Assembly (NCBI GenBank): GCA_030693065.1
Contig: JAUYBL010000038.1
Span: 186,001 to 250,000, forward strand
Length of the DNA stretch: 64,000 nt
Reading direction: 5' to 3'
Source of the DNA: Methylococcaceae bacterium
GTDB taxonomy: Bacteria > Pseudomonadota > Gammaproteobacteria > Methylococcales > Methylomonadaceae
Shown here: one piece after another, positions 52,582 to 61,956 of the stretch
How the letters are laid out: the number at the start of each line of letters is the position of its first letter
How positions within the stretch are numbered: the stretch's first letter is position 1
Program-made: the position numbers and the translations under genes
The notes under the pieces: model-generated
The model's input: the letters and a program-made list of their open reading frames with translations, nothing else
Databases searched by the model: none
What the model was told of the DNA's origin: nothing

Positions 52582-55509
52582 ATGCCCGCTATTAAAGCAA
52601 CCCACCAACCTTCCAACATTAACAGCAGCACACCACCCGTCGTCGGTATAGGTGCGTCAGCCGGCGGTTTAGACGCGCTGGAAGCTTTTTTTTCTAATTT
52701 ACCGGCCAATACTGGCTTTGCCTTTATCGTCGTCACCCACCAACAGCCTGATCACGTTAGCTTGCTGCCAGAGTTACTGCACCATTACACGAATATGCCG
52801 GTGTTAAACGCTGAAGACGGCGCAATACTTAAACCAGACCATGTCTTTGTGTGCCCACCGGGCAAAAATCTAGCCGTGCTTAAGCACCGCTTACATCTAT
52901 CGGAACCAGGAAAATACAACGCGGCTAACTTACCGATTGACTTTTTTTTACGCTCCCTGGCTGAGGATGCTCAAGCAATGAGCGTCGGCATTATTCTTTC
53001 GGGTACCGGAACCGATGGCACCTTAGGATTAAAAGCAATTAAAGGAGTATCGGGGTTGACGCTGGTTCTAACTCCTCAAACAGCAAAATTTGACGGCATG
53101 CCCAGCAGCGCAATCTTGATGGGAGATGTGGATTTTGTATTGCCACCCGAACAAATGGGCCATGAGCTCATTAAATACAGTAAAGGGCCTTATTTTAAAA
53201 AAATACCTTCATTTGAACCTGCGTTATTAGTAGCACCCCAGCCGATTCAAAAAATATTTACTCTACTGCGTAATAGAACCGGCAACGACTTTTCGACCTA
53301 CAAGCCCACGACTATCAAACGACGCATTGCCCGGCGTATGAATATTCATCAACTCAGCAATGCGGATGAATATGTGCATTTTTTGCAAGAAAATCCCGTA
53401 GAAATCGACAAGTTAGCAAAAGAACTACTGATCAATGTGACCAATTTCTTTAGGGACGCCGACGCATTTAGCGCCTTAAGTGAAACTGCCTTACCCAAAT
53501 TATTTGCCGGAAAGCCTGACAATTACGAATTTCGAATCTGGGTGACCGGCTGTTCCAGCGGTGAAGAGGCATATTCAATTGCCATATTGTTCAAAGAAGC
53601 GATAGAAAAAAAGGGCAACGGCTTTAGTTTTCAAATTTTTGCCACCGACCTGGATGAGTCTTCAATTAACAGAGCCAGAGATGGTCTCTATCCTGCTGGT
53701 ATTGCCGCGGATGTCTCAGCAATTCGTTTGCAACGTTTTTTTAAACTGGATGACAATCAATATCGCATCAATAAAGAGATCCGCGAGCGCGTAATATTTG
53801 CCACCCAAAATTTAATTCAGGACCCGCCTTTTACTCATATCGACCTAATCAGCTGCCGTAACTTACTGATTTATATCAATCAAGAGCTACAAAAAGAAAT
53901 TCTGCCGCAATTTCATTACGCCCTTAAACCGGACGGTATTTTATTTTTAGGCTCATCAGAATCCATTGGTAATTTTGAAGACCGATTTTTAACTCTCGAC
54001 AAAAAATGGAAAATTTATCAACGCAAAAATATCCGCGTACCTTTTCCTGTCTCAAAACTCAGCTCATTGCCGCTTATCGAACAGGAATCATCTACTGAGC
54101 CTTTCAAAGCGCTGAGCAGTGAATTTCAGACTGGCAATATTGCCAAACAAATAGAACGTTTATTGTTGGAACGCTATGTGCCGGTCAGCGTGATTATCAA
54201 CGAACACGGCAAAATTATTTATATACACGGTAAAACGGGCAACTATCTGGAACCGACAACCGGACAGCCCAATTGGAATATTGTCGAAATGGCCAGAGAG
54301 GGCTTACGTATGCCCCTGGTGGCTTCCTTAAGTAAGGCCACAAAAACCAGTGAAAGTGAAATTATTAGCAGTGGGCTAAAGGTAAAAACCAATGGTGATT
54401 TTGCCACTATTGACCTAACGGTCACCAAAATTGCCGAACCAGAATCTTTACGCGATTTATTTTTAGTGTCTTTTCAGCCGCAAAAGCTCAAAGACGTTAT
54501 TCAGCCGCCTATCAAAACACTTACATCTTCAACGGAAGTTGATAACACTCTGGAAAAAGAACAACTCGAGCAAGAACTTTACTTCACCAAAGAATCGCTA
54601 CGCGCCACGATTGAGGAGCTGCAAACCTCTAACGAAGAAATAAAATCCTCCAACGAAGAGCTGCAATCAACCAATGAAGAACTGCAAAGCTCTAATGAAG
54701 AATTGGAAACCTCTAAAGAAGAAATGCAGTCGTTAAATGAGGAACTCAACACCGTCAACAGTGAGCTGCAAAACAAAGTTGAACGACTGTCCGAAATCAA
54801 CGATGACATGCAAAACCTGATGAACAGTACGGATATTGCCACCATTTTTCTCGACAATCAGCTGCAAATAAAACGCTTTACCCGCCCCGCCAAAAACATC
54901 TTCAAATTAATTGACAGTGACATTGGCAGGCCGCTGGGAGATTTGGTATCCATTCTTAAATACGATCACTTAATAGATGACGCCAGAGCAGTGTTGCAAA
55001 CACTAGCCCATAAAGAAGCAGAAGTGCAGAGCCAGCATGACCGTTGGTATTTGTTGCGCATTTTGCCGTATCGAACCACAGAAAATATGATTGATGGTTT
55101 GGTTATCACCTTTATTGACATCACTAGAACTAAAAAGGCTGAAAAAATCGCCCAAGCTGCTGAATTAACTACGGCAATAGTTAACACCATTAATCAGCCG
55201 CTCTTGGTATTGGATGACCAATTACAGGTACTAACTACCAATCCTGCTTATGAGCAGATGTTTAATAACAACCATATACAACTTACCGGGCAATCCTTTT
55301 TCGACATTCATAACCAAGCCTTTAATTCGCCGCTGTTACGCAAGCAGGTAACCAACACCTTAACCAACAATACTGCCTTTGAAAAATTTTGTGTTGAAAC
55401 AGAATTTGCGGATATTGGCAAAAAACGTATAACTATCAATGGCCGTATTTTGAACCAAATACCGGGCGTACCTATTTTGATATTGCTGGCAATTGAAGAT
55501 GCAACCTAG
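52582..55509 (+). CDS. CheB-CheR-PAS fusion protein
   Basis: A 975-residue multidomain protein. The CheB methylesterase domain (about 18-195) has GIGASAGGLDALE (catalytic Ser), THQQPDH (His) and SGTGTDGTLG (Asp). The CheR domain (about 220-470) has RRIARRMNIHQ and the SAM motif WVTGCSSGEEAYSIA. Then a heptad-rich coiled coil of repeating SNEEL/STNEEL units (about 670-735), a PAS_10-type domain, and a final PAS domain. No receiver or kinase is fused. It is the first gene of an operon with a PAS kinase (11 bp) and a FixJ-like regulator, so it may modify or sense for that pair rather than for a chemoreceptor. Confidence 0.92.
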   Translation: MPAIKATHQPSNINSSTPPVVGIGASAGGLDALEAFFSNLPANTGFAFIVVTHQQPDHVSLLPELLHHYTNMPVLNAEDGAILKPDHVFVCPPGKNLAVLKHRLHLSEPGKYNAANLPIDFFLRSLAEDAQAMSVGIILSGTGTDGTLGLKAIKGVSGLTLVLTPQTAKFDGMPSSAILMGDVDFVLPPEQMGHELIKYSKGPYFKKIPSFEPALLVAPQPIQKIFTLLRNRTGNDFSTYKPTTIKRRIARRMNIHQLSNADEYVHFLQENPVEIDKLAKELLINVTNFFRDADAFSALSETALPKLFAGKPDNYEFRIWVTGCSSGEEAYSIAILFKEAIEKKGNGFSFQIFATDLDESSINRARDGLYPAGIAADVSAIRLQRFFKLDDNQYRINKEIRERVIFATQNLIQDPPFTHIDLISCRNLLIYINQELQKEILPQFHYALKPDGILFLGSSESIGNFEDRFLTLDKKWKIYQRKNIRVPFPVSKLSSLPLIEQESSTEPFKALSSEFQTGNIAKQIERLLLERYVPVSVIINEHGKIIYIHGKTGNYLEPTTGQPNWNIVEMAREGLRMPLVASLSKATKTSESEIISSGLKVKTNGDFATIDLTVTKIAEPESLRDLFLVSFQPQKLKDVIQPPIKTLTSSTEVDNTLEKEQLEQELYFTKESLRATIEELQTSNEEIKSSNEELQSTNEELQSSNEELETSKEEMQSLNEELNTVNSELQNKVERLSEINDDMQNLMNSTDIATIFLDNQLQIKRFTRPAKNIFKLIDSDIGRPLGDLVSILKYDHLIDDARAVLQTLAHKEAEVQSQHDRWYLLRILPYRTTENMIDGLVITFIDITRTKKAEKIAQAAELTTAIVNTINQPLLVLDDQLQVLTTNPAYEQMFNNNHIQLTGQSFFDIHNQAFNSPLLRKQVTNTLTNNTAFEKFCVETEFADIGKKRITINGRILNQIPGVPILILLAIEDAT

Positions 55510-55520
55510 GTGGCAAGCTG

Positions 55521-57380
55521 ATGACTGATAGCCAAAACGACTTACGTAAAAATGCTGAAGCCCTGCTTAACTCATCGGGCAGTGCTTTTACGGATATGTC
55601 CAAGGAAGGCATTCAAAAGATGTTGTACGAATTACAGGTACGTCAGATAGAGCTGGAATTGCAAAACGAAGAGCTTAAACAGTCGCAACACCAATTAATG
55701 ATCGCGCGCGATCGTTATGTACGGCTTTATAACTCATCACCGATTGGTTTCCTGACCTTAGATACCACTGGAATTATCAAACAAGCCAATCCTGCAGCGG
55801 CAAAATTGCTAAATACAACTATCGATGCGCTAAAAAATAGTGCGTTGGGGAAATTAATCAATCCCTTAGATCAAGATGAGTATTACTTTTTTATCCGCAA
55901 GATTTTAGGTACTCATGTCGAACAAACATTATCGGCGCGTCTTAATATTATTTCTAATACCTATGGCGAATTCTATTGTCAGGGCACCAAGTATTTTAAT
56001 TGCCCACCACAAGACTGCCTACAAAATGACCTGGCAATTTATGTGGAATGTCGAGGCCACTATAATATTGATGAAAACTATGATGAACGGATATGCCTGT
56101 CAATATTCGACATTACTGCCACCAAAAAAGCCCATGCGACTATTGCTTGCCTTAATCACAAATTAGAAGATAAGGTTTTTCAACAAAACCAAGATATTAT
56201 TGAAACCAATAAGGAATTAGTAACAAGAATTGAACAGCTAAAGCAATATAAACTCCAAAAAATCGAACAAGAGGCGATGATTAACGCCATATTTACCGCG
56301 GCCGTTGAAGGCATTATTACTGTACATTTATCTGGGGACATTGTTTACGTCAATAACACGGTTGAAACCATTTTGGGCTATAGCAAAGAAGACTTGGTTA
56401 ATTGCAACATTAACAAGCTGATTCCTTTAGGTCGGCAGAACAATCCCACCCAATATCTCAATAGTATTTCTGGCATCGGCTTTTCTAATGCCGTTGGCGA
56501 AATTCAAGAAGTCACCGGGATACGCAAAGATGGCTCAACCGTGCCACTGGATATTTCCATTGCTGAATTTACTATTAATGGCACACACTACTTTAGCATT
56601 ATTATCCGCGACATCACTCTCCGTAAATTACAAGAACAAAGCGACCAGAAGCATCTTGATGAACTTGCCCATGTGACCCGCCTGGGCTTAATGGGCGAAT
56701 TAGCATCAGGTATTGCTCACGAAGTTAACCAACCACTGACCGCTATCAGCGCTTACTCCCAAGCCTGTTTAACGCTAATTGAAGATAGCAACTATGATCA
56801 AACGCTGCTCGCGGAAACGTTGCAAAAAACCAGTACACAAGCGTTAAAAGCCGGGCAAATTATTCACCGGATGCGGGATTTTGTTAAGTCAAAAAAGATA
56901 CATCGTTCCACCATCGATATAAACTCCTTAATTAATGATGCAATTGGCTTATGCGAATCTTACTTTAAGTTAAATAGCATCACATTGCAGCTACAACTTA
57001 AGCACCCTATTCCAAGCTTATGTATTGATGCTATTCAAATAGAACAAGTAATATTAAATTTAATTAAAAATAGTATTGAGGCATTAACTAATGTACCTAT
57101 TTCAACACCAAGAAACTTAAGCATCCAGACGGCTATCAATGAAAATAATACTATTGAAATCAGAGTAAAAGATAATGGCCCCGGCATTAATTTAACCGAA
57201 CAAAATAAAATATTAACTCCGTTTTACACTACAAAATCAGAAGGTATGGGCATGGGCTTGTCCATTTGCCGTTCAATCGTAGAGGCTCATAAAGGCACAT
57301 TGCGCTTTAATAGCGAACCCGGAAAAGGTACTACTTTTTATTTCATTTTACCTATAGCGCAATTTAACAATGGATCATAA
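55521..57380 (+). CDS. PAS-domain sensor histidine kinase (FixL-like arrangement)
   Basis: A 619-residue soluble kinase. An N-terminal coiled coil (ELQVRQIELELQNEELKQSQ) and PAS (about 65-185), a second coiled coil, then a second PAS (about 250-370, GIITVHLSGDIVYVNNTVETILGY) lead to the kinase core. H-box: GELASGIAHEVNQPLTAISA (phosphoacceptor His). N-box QVILNLIKNSIEAL, G-boxes DNGPGI and GMGMGLSICRSIVEAHKG. A haem His in the PAS cannot be identified, so oxygen sensing is not assumed. It overlaps the regulator gene by 11 bp. Confidence 0.93.
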   Translation: MTDSQNDLRKNAEALLNSSGSAFTDMSKEGIQKMLYELQVRQIELELQNEELKQSQHQLMIARDRYVRLYNSSPIGFLTLDTTGIIKQANPAAAKLLNTTIDALKNSALGKLINPLDQDEYYFFIRKILGTHVEQTLSARLNIISNTYGEFYCQGTKYFNCPPQDCLQNDLAIYVECRGHYNIDENYDERICLSIFDITATKKAHATIACLNHKLEDKVFQQNQDIIETNKELVTRIEQLKQYKLQKIEQEAMINAIFTAAVEGIITVHLSGDIVYVNNTVETILGYSKEDLVNCNINKLIPLGRQNNPTQYLNSISGIGFSNAVGEIQEVTGIRKDGSTVPLDISIAEFTINGTHYFSIIIRDITLRKLQEQSDQKHLDELAHVTRLGLMGELASGIAHEVNQPLTAISAYSQACLTLIEDSNYDQTLLAETLQKTSTQALKAGQIIHRMRDFVKSKKIHRSTIDINSLINDAIGLCESYFKLNSITLQLQLKHPIPSLCIDAIQIEQVILNLIKNSIEALTNVPISTPRNLSIQTAINENNTIEIRVKDNGPGINLTEQNKILTPFYTTKSEGMGMGLSICRSIVEAHKGTLRFNSEPGKGTTFYFILPIAQFNNGS

Positions 57381-58020
57381 TTCACCAAATGTATTTGTTT
57401 ATTTAGTTGATGATGAATTTGCAGTGCGTGATGCGCTGGCACTTTTAATTAAAGCATCAGGCTGGTCGGTTAAAAGTTTTGACTGTGCTCAAGACTTTTT
57501 AAATAACTATTATCACGAGTTTCCAGGTTGTTTAATCTTGGATGTAAAAATGCCTGTTATGGGCGGACTTGAGCTACAAGAAGAATTAATTAAAAGAAAT
57601 ATTAAAATCCCTATTATTTTTATTAGTGGTAATGCGGATATTCCAGATTCGGCAAAAGCATTCAGAGCTGGTGCCGTAGATTTTCTGGAAAAGCCTTTTG
57701 AAAAAAGCATATTGTTGGAGCGTATTGACGAAGCCGTACAAAAAGACATAAAAGCAAGGCAACAACTGCTGGAAAAGGCCAGCATTCAAGACTGTTTTAA
57801 CCGCTTAACAACCCGAGAAAAAGAAGTATTACAGTTAATCGTCAACAGCCATTCAAACAAAGAAGCCGCAAAAATACTGGATGTAAGCCCACGCACTATC
57901 GACGCACACCGAGCCCGGGTAATGGATAAAATGCAGGCGGAAAATGTAGCGGCATTGGTCACCATGGTGATGAGCCACGAACTATTGAGCCAAACGTTTG
58001 CACCGAGGGAAGTTCAGTAG
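57370..58020 (+). CDS. FixJ/TtrR-type response regulator
   Basis: A 216-residue regulator. Receiver domain: VYLVDDEFAVRD (acid pocket), CLILDVKMPVMGG (phosphoacceptor Asp near 55), FISGNAD (Ser position), and FLEKPFEK (Lys). The C-terminal LuxR-type helix-turn-helix is RLTTREKEVLQLIVNSHSNKEAAKILDVSPRTIDAHRARVMDKM. It is the cognate partner of the overlapping kinase gene. Target promoters are unknown; a TAGGTA dyad lies upstream of its own operon. Confidence 0.93.
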   Translation: MDHNSPNVFVYLVDDEFAVRDALALLIKASGWSVKSFDCAQDFLNNYYHEFPGCLILDVKMPVMGGLELQEELIKRNIKIPIIFISGNADIPDSAKAFRAGAVDFLEKPFEKSILLERIDEAVQKDIKARQQLLEKASIQDCFNRLTTREKEVLQLIVNSHSNKEAAKILDVSPRTIDAHRARVMDKMQAENVAALVTMVMSHELLSQTFAPREVQ

Positions 58021-58098
58021 AGTACTTCTAAAAATTGCACTACGAGATTATCTCAAATTGACCCAGGTCAAAATGCCGGGAGGTGGGGAAGCTTGGTA

Positions 58099-58191
58099 AT
58101 ACCAATCACAATAAGTTCACATGCTAACCCTTCTCCAACGGGAGAAGGTTAGGATGAGGGTTTTTTAAAAAAACTTTTTGGGATTGGAATT
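58099..58191. repeat. MITE-like palindromic element, copy 2 (diverged)
   Basis: Begins ATACCAATCACAATAAGTTC, core GGGAGAAGGTTAGGATGAGGG, ends TTTTTGGGATTGGAAT. The arms have several mismatches to copy 1, so this copy is older or decaying. The rest of 58021-58319 shows no gene. Confidence 0.85.
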
Positions 58192-58319
58192 ACTACATTT
58201 TTGAGGCTGCTCTGCCTTTAATTCATAAAGTAAATGCTGTGATCTCAAGGCTCAACTCCAATGCAAGATATGGAGCTGATTTAACTTTTAGAAGATTACC
58301 CACTGATATTTTTATTGCA

Positions 58320-59276
58320 TTAGCGATACTGAATTTTAAAAGCGTCAATAAATTTAGTAAGTTGATCCATAGCCAAGTGATTTATTCCAGCAGCCGCTTT
58401 GCGGCCACCGCCTTCAGGAAAACGATTGCATAACTCATCAGCGCCGGTTTTGTTGTTGAGTGGCGCTCTAACGCTAATTTGATAACCGCCACGCTCATTC
58501 TGCGTAACGACGGCATGCGCTCTATCGGGATGTTGGTTGGCCAGATCGTTTGCCCAGACACCATTGACTCTTCTGGCCCATTTTTCATCCGGCAACATAA
58601 ATACAGCAATCCGGTGATTTTGATACGCAGGTTGAATAGATTGCGCGCAGCGCATGTCATCGTCGTAAGCAGCAAGCAATTGTTGATAAAGAACACCTTG
58701 CTCAGCGATAAAATCAAATGGCGATGGGTAAATCTTTAGCTGCTGATATAAATCGTCTGGCGCAATATGCAAATCATCCAAGGTGGCACCGTAGGCGTTG
58801 TAATTAATACAAACCCCCAATTGCTGTAATTGCGCCAGTTGCGAATCGGAAAGTTGCAGCGGCTTTGCCGCTAAACGCGCGCTGTGGGCAAGATTATCGC
58901 CAAATGCGCCGGTCACTGCCCAACCGCAAAAGCGCTGTTCAACATAGTCATTGATCAACAAACTTGTACAGACGTTGGCGTCGGTATTAATGATGCTGGT
59001 TAAACCTGGATGTTCTGGAAGTTGACCCGAAAAATGATGGTCGACATAAAAAACCTTGGCTTGCTTTTGCAGACACGCCAGCAGCGCCGCGCGATTGGTA
59101 TCTAAAGAAATATCCAGCACAGTCAGTTGATCGCCCGGCTGCGCCGATACCCGGCTTAATAAATTAATATCGCGTTTAACGCCAGTGACCAGCTGGGCTT
59201 CCAGCGGAAACGCCAGCCGTAATTGAATCAATGCGCAAATGCCATCGGCGTCGCCATTAAAAATATCAATGTTCAT
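58320..59276 (-). CDS. DHH-family phosphoesterase
   Basis: A 318-residue DHH/DHHA1 superfamily protein. Motifs: NGDADGICALIQLRL at the N-terminus (metal-binding Asp residues), VLDISLD, VDHHFSG (the DHH signature, about 79-85) and the C-terminal FPEGGGRKAAAGINHL of DHHA1 domains. Family members cleave oligonucleotides, cyclic dinucleotides or pAp. Because pAp-phosphatase NrnA-type enzymes are in this superfamily and cysC (PAPS synthesis) is the adjacent upstream gene, a pAp- or nanoRNA-degrading role is tempting but not proven. Confidence 0.85.
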   Translation of the reverse strand: MNIDIFNGDADGICALIQLRLAFPLEAQLVTGVKRDINLLSRVSAQPGDQLTVLDISLDTNRAALLACLQKQAKVFYVDHHFSGQLPEHPGLTSIINTDANVCTSLLINDYVEQRFCGWAVTGAFGDNLAHSARLAAKPLQLSDSQLAQLQQLGVCINYNAYGATLDDLHIAPDDLYQQLKIYPSPFDFIAEQGVLYQQLLAAYDDDMRCAQSIQPAYQNHRIAVFMLPDEKWARRVNGVWANDLANQHPDRAHAVVTQNERGGYQISVRAPLNNKTGADELCNRFPEGGGRKAAAGINHLAMDQLTKFIDAFKIQYR

Positions 59277-59285
59277 TATTCACCT

Positions 59286-59897
59286 CTATTGTTCAGCCAC
59301 AACACCACGCTGCTTAAGCAACGCCAGCACCTTTTCAACACATTCATCCAGCGAGAATAAATCAGTGTCGATAATCAACTCAGGATTGACCGGCGGCTCA
59401 TAAGGTGAAGAAATACCGGTAAATTGCGCGATTTGGCCAAGGCGGGCTTTTTTATAAAGTCCTTTTACGTCACGTTGTTCGCAAACGGCAAGATCACACT
59501 TGCAGTAAATTTCAATAAAATCATCTGCAGACACTAGATTTCTGGCCTGGTGCCGTTCAGCATTAAAGGGAGAAATAAAGGCAGTAAGCGTGATAACGCC
59601 TGCTTCCAACATCAATTTGGCTACTTCAGCAATTCTGCGAATATTTTCCCGCCGGTCTTGATCGCTAAAGCCCAAATCGCCGCATAAGCCATGACGGACA
59701 TTATCACCATCCAACACAAAAGTGCGGCAACCGGACAAATGCAATCTTTCTTCAACGGCATGCGCGAGTGTCGATTTACCTGCGCCCGAGAGGCCGGTAA
59801 ACCATAGGATGACGGATTTATGTTGATTGAGCTGGTGTCTTCGATCACGAGTTACTGAGGCGCGATGCCAGACGGTATTGCTACTTGGTAAGGACAT
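59286..59897 (-). CDS. cysC: adenylylsulfate kinase
   Basis: A 203-residue APS kinase making PAPS. P-loop [18 protein letters not shown] (about 34-51), [20 protein letters not shown] (substrate Asp region), [17 protein letters not shown], and [20 protein letters not shown] (lid). No cysN or cysD is nearby. PAPS made here could feed sulfate reduction or sulfotransferases such as the one at 42057. It lies 9 bp upstream of the DHH gene, likely co-transcribed. Confidence 0.95.
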   Translation of the reverse strand: MSLPSSNTVWHRASVTRDRRHQLNQHKSVILWFTGLSGAGKSTLAHAVEERLHLSGCRTFVLDGDNVRHGLCGDLGFSDQDRRENIRRIAEVAKLMLEAGVITLTAFISPFNAERHQARNLVSADDFIEIYCKCDLAVCEQRDVKGLYKKARLGQIAQFTGISSPYEPPVNPELIIDTDLFSLDECVEKVLALLKQRGVVAEQ

Positions 59898-59945
59898 AAA
59901 TTTGGATTTTATCTAAAAATTTAAAGGTATCAGTAGCAACCAATA

Positions 59946-60036
59946 ATACCAATCCCAATAAGTTCGTACACTATCCCTTCTCCAACGGGAGAAGGTTAGG
60001 ATGAGGGTTTTAAATAAAAACTTATGAGATTGGTAT
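59946..60036. repeat. MITE-like palindromic element, copy 3
   Basis: ATACCAATCCCAATAAGTTC, core GGGAGAAGGTTAGGATGAGGG, and AAACTTATGAGATTGGTAT. It differs from copy 1 at few positions, mainly in the right arm. It lies upstream of cysC. Confidence 0.9.
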
Positions 60037-60044
60037 AAGTCACC

Positions 60045-60175
60045 ACGGACTAACGAGAACCACGAAAAGCCTACTCCATTCGTGGTCGACAGCAGGCAGA
60101 AGGTAGGACAGCCACCGGAGGCGCTTTAAGCGACGCACGGAGCTGTTGCTAAGAGTCGAGGCTCTCGCCCGTAGC
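60045..60175. repeat. decayed REP-type and related repeat sequence
   Basis: CACGAAAAGCCTACTCCATT, TCGTGGTCGACAGCAGG, then CAGAAGGTAGGACAGC and GGAGCTGTTGCTAAGAGTCG, which resembles 15828-15875 between hoxW and hypA. The rest of the 59898-60208 gap has no gene. Confidence 0.5.
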
Positions 60176-60208
60176 CCTAAATCAATTCGTCAGCGCGTCT
60201 TTAGTAAC

Positions 60209-60901
60209 TCAAATAGCCACTGAATTAGACCATTGTTCAACAACCTGACCTTGTTCCGCACACAATACCGCGCTGGTCAGTCCGTAAAATATGCCATGTT
60301 CGACAATGCCTGGAATCGCGTTGAGTTGGTCATTTAACCATTGATGATCCAGGTTCGCATCAAAATTCACATCCAACACCAAGCTGCCATGCGGGGTAAC
60401 CGCTAACCCGTCTTTAGTGGCATTGGCGCGTAGACTAGCCTGTCCACCAAGTTTGGTAATACTTCGTTGTACCAACTGCCAAGCAAACGGCATCACTTCA
60501 ATGGGTATCGGAAAATTCTCGCCAATGCGATTAACGCGCTTGCTGGCATCGATGAGCACCAGAAATTTATCACTGGCGTTGGCTAGCAATTTCTCCCGCA
60601 CCAAATCTGCGCCCCGCCCTTTTAATAAGGTCAGATCTGCAGTCACCTCATCGGCACCATCGACATAAAGATCCAACTGATCGATATGCTCCAGCGCCAA
60701 CAACGGCAAGCCTAACTGCTGAGCCTTAATCGTACTGACCACCGAACTGGCAACCACCTGAACAGTTAAATCCTCATCAACGCGCCGCCTGGCGATAGCT
60801 TCAATAAAATAATTGGCGGTAGACCCTGTCCCCAAACCAACGACCATGCCATCTTCCACCAGCCATGCGGCATGCTCGGCAACAAGTTGTTTGTTATTCA
60901 T
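60209..60901 (-). CDS. rpiA: ribose-5-phosphate isomerase A
   Basis: A 230-residue isomerase interconverting ribose 5-phosphate and ribulose 5-phosphate, relevant to the pentose phosphate and ribulose monophosphate cycles. Motifs: GLGTGSTANYFIEA (phosphate loop, about 22-35), VDGADEV (about 80-86), KGRGADLVREKLLA and IDASKRV. It is slightly longer than the E. coli enzyme (219). A strong GGAGCT lies 5 nt before the start (reverse of AGCTCC at 60906). Confidence 0.95.
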   Translation of the reverse strand: MNNKQLVAEHAAWLVEDGMVVGLGTGSTANYFIEAIARRRVDEDLTVQVVASSVVSTIKAQQLGLPLLALEHIDQLDLYVDGADEVTADLTLLKGRGADLVREKLLANASDKFLVLIDASKRVNRIGENFPIPIEVMPFAWQLVQRSITKLGGQASLRANATKDGLAVTPHGSLVLDVNFDANLDHQWLNDQLNAIPGIVEHGIFYGLTSAVLCAEQGQVVEQWSNSVAI

Positions 60902-61069
60902 GGGTAGCTCCTGGTTTTAACGTGTGTGAGGAAACTGATAATTGTTTTGGATAATCCACTGAATAAGCAAAAATTTGTAACAAAATAGGTGGTGGCATTT
61001 AACAAGAGTTTTTCTGAAAGTGGTTTATAAACGCAGGCTGATATTTTGCATACCTAAATTATTAATTCT

Positions 61070-61270
61070 TCAATCCTGAGAAGGTTCGCGCAAGGTTACT
61101 AACTGCACGGGTGCGTCTTCGCCGACGGTTATAGCTGTGCCGCCCGACCAAAGTACCGCGTATTGCCCCAGTCGCCGCTTACGCTCCAAGGTATTTGCAA
61201 CAGCTTGGCGCAGACAGTCGAGCATAGCCTGTGCTTCCTGGCTTGGAGTTAGGGACGATTGATCACTCAT
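61070..61270 (-). CDS. small partner protein of zeta-toxin-like ATPase
   Basis: A 66-residue protein ([20 protein letters not shown]) with a helical first half and a basic centre ([14 protein letters not shown]), ending in a beta-like segment [15 protein letters not shown]. No known domain is recognised. It overlaps the ATPase gene by 4 bp (ATGA), so it is translationally coupled to it. Antitoxin or accessory function is inferred only from pairing and size. Confidence 0.7.
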   Translation of the reverse strand: MSDQSSLTPSQEAQAMLDCLRQAVANTLERKRRLGQYAVLWSGGTAITVGEDAPVQLVTLREPSQD

Positions 61271-61839
61271 GACTGAGCCTCTAGTTGTAAAAGTAGAAAG
61301 AATTCGTGATTAAACACAAGTCGCTGCTCAAAGTTTTGCTGGAATACAAGTTCAGGCACTCTGTCGTTGTTCAAAAAACAAAATGTCTGGTCGACCAGCG
61401 GGGAAAAAAGATGGAATAGATTGTATAGGCTGCGAGGAAAGCGTCGAGAAATATCGGCTGCGGAAATGTCATGTCCGCCATGCGCGACTCGTTCCGCCAC
61501 ACGTAAACGTGACATTTCCGCATTGGGCAAAGCAAGGTAAATCAACTCTACCCGCCATCCACCGGCTTGCAATCGATGTATCAGCTTAAGGTAGCTTCGT
61601 CCGGCCAGTGTGGTTTCAAAAGCAAAATCTTGCCCGGCAGCAATATGCTCATCGATCTCATTCAAAAACAAACGGCTGGCGGCCAGCAATTGCTGCTCAG
61701 GAGCTAATGGTGACAATCCAGCTGCAATCAGATCAGCATTGATAAAATGACGACAAAGGGCGACCTTCGGTAGGTATTCCAATGCAAAAGTGGTTTTACC
61801 TGCACCGTTAGGTCCAGCGATTATCCAGCAGGTTGGCAT
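61267..61839 (-). CDS. zeta-toxin-like P-loop ATPase/kinase
   Basis: A 190-residue P-loop protein. Walker A is [19 protein letters not shown] at the N-terminus, followed by [14 protein letters not shown] and [16 protein letters not shown], all typical of the zeta-toxin/AAA_33 kinase group that phosphorylates UDP-N-acetylglucosamine in epsilon-zeta systems. [22 protein letters not shown] matches the basic substrate-side motif of these proteins. Chromosomal members are widespread and many have no proven toxicity. Confidence 0.82.
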   Translation of the reverse strand: MPTCWIIAGPNGAGKTTFALEYLPKVALCRHFINADLIAAGLSPLAPEQQLLAASRLFLNEIDEHIAAGQDFAFETTLAGRSYLKLIHRLQAGGWRVELIYLALPNAEMSRLRVAERVAHGGHDISAADISRRFPRSLYNLFHLFSPLVDQTFCFLNNDRVPELVFQQNFEQRLVFNHEFFLLLQLEAQS

Positions 61840-61956
61840 CAGATTATCTCCATTTGCATTATTTCCAGTTGATTAGGTCGGCAGGCTTTTTTGCCTACCG
61901 ATTCCAACGCCAAAAGTATCGATCATGCTTGGTTGGGCAGAAAAACTCTGCGCGAC

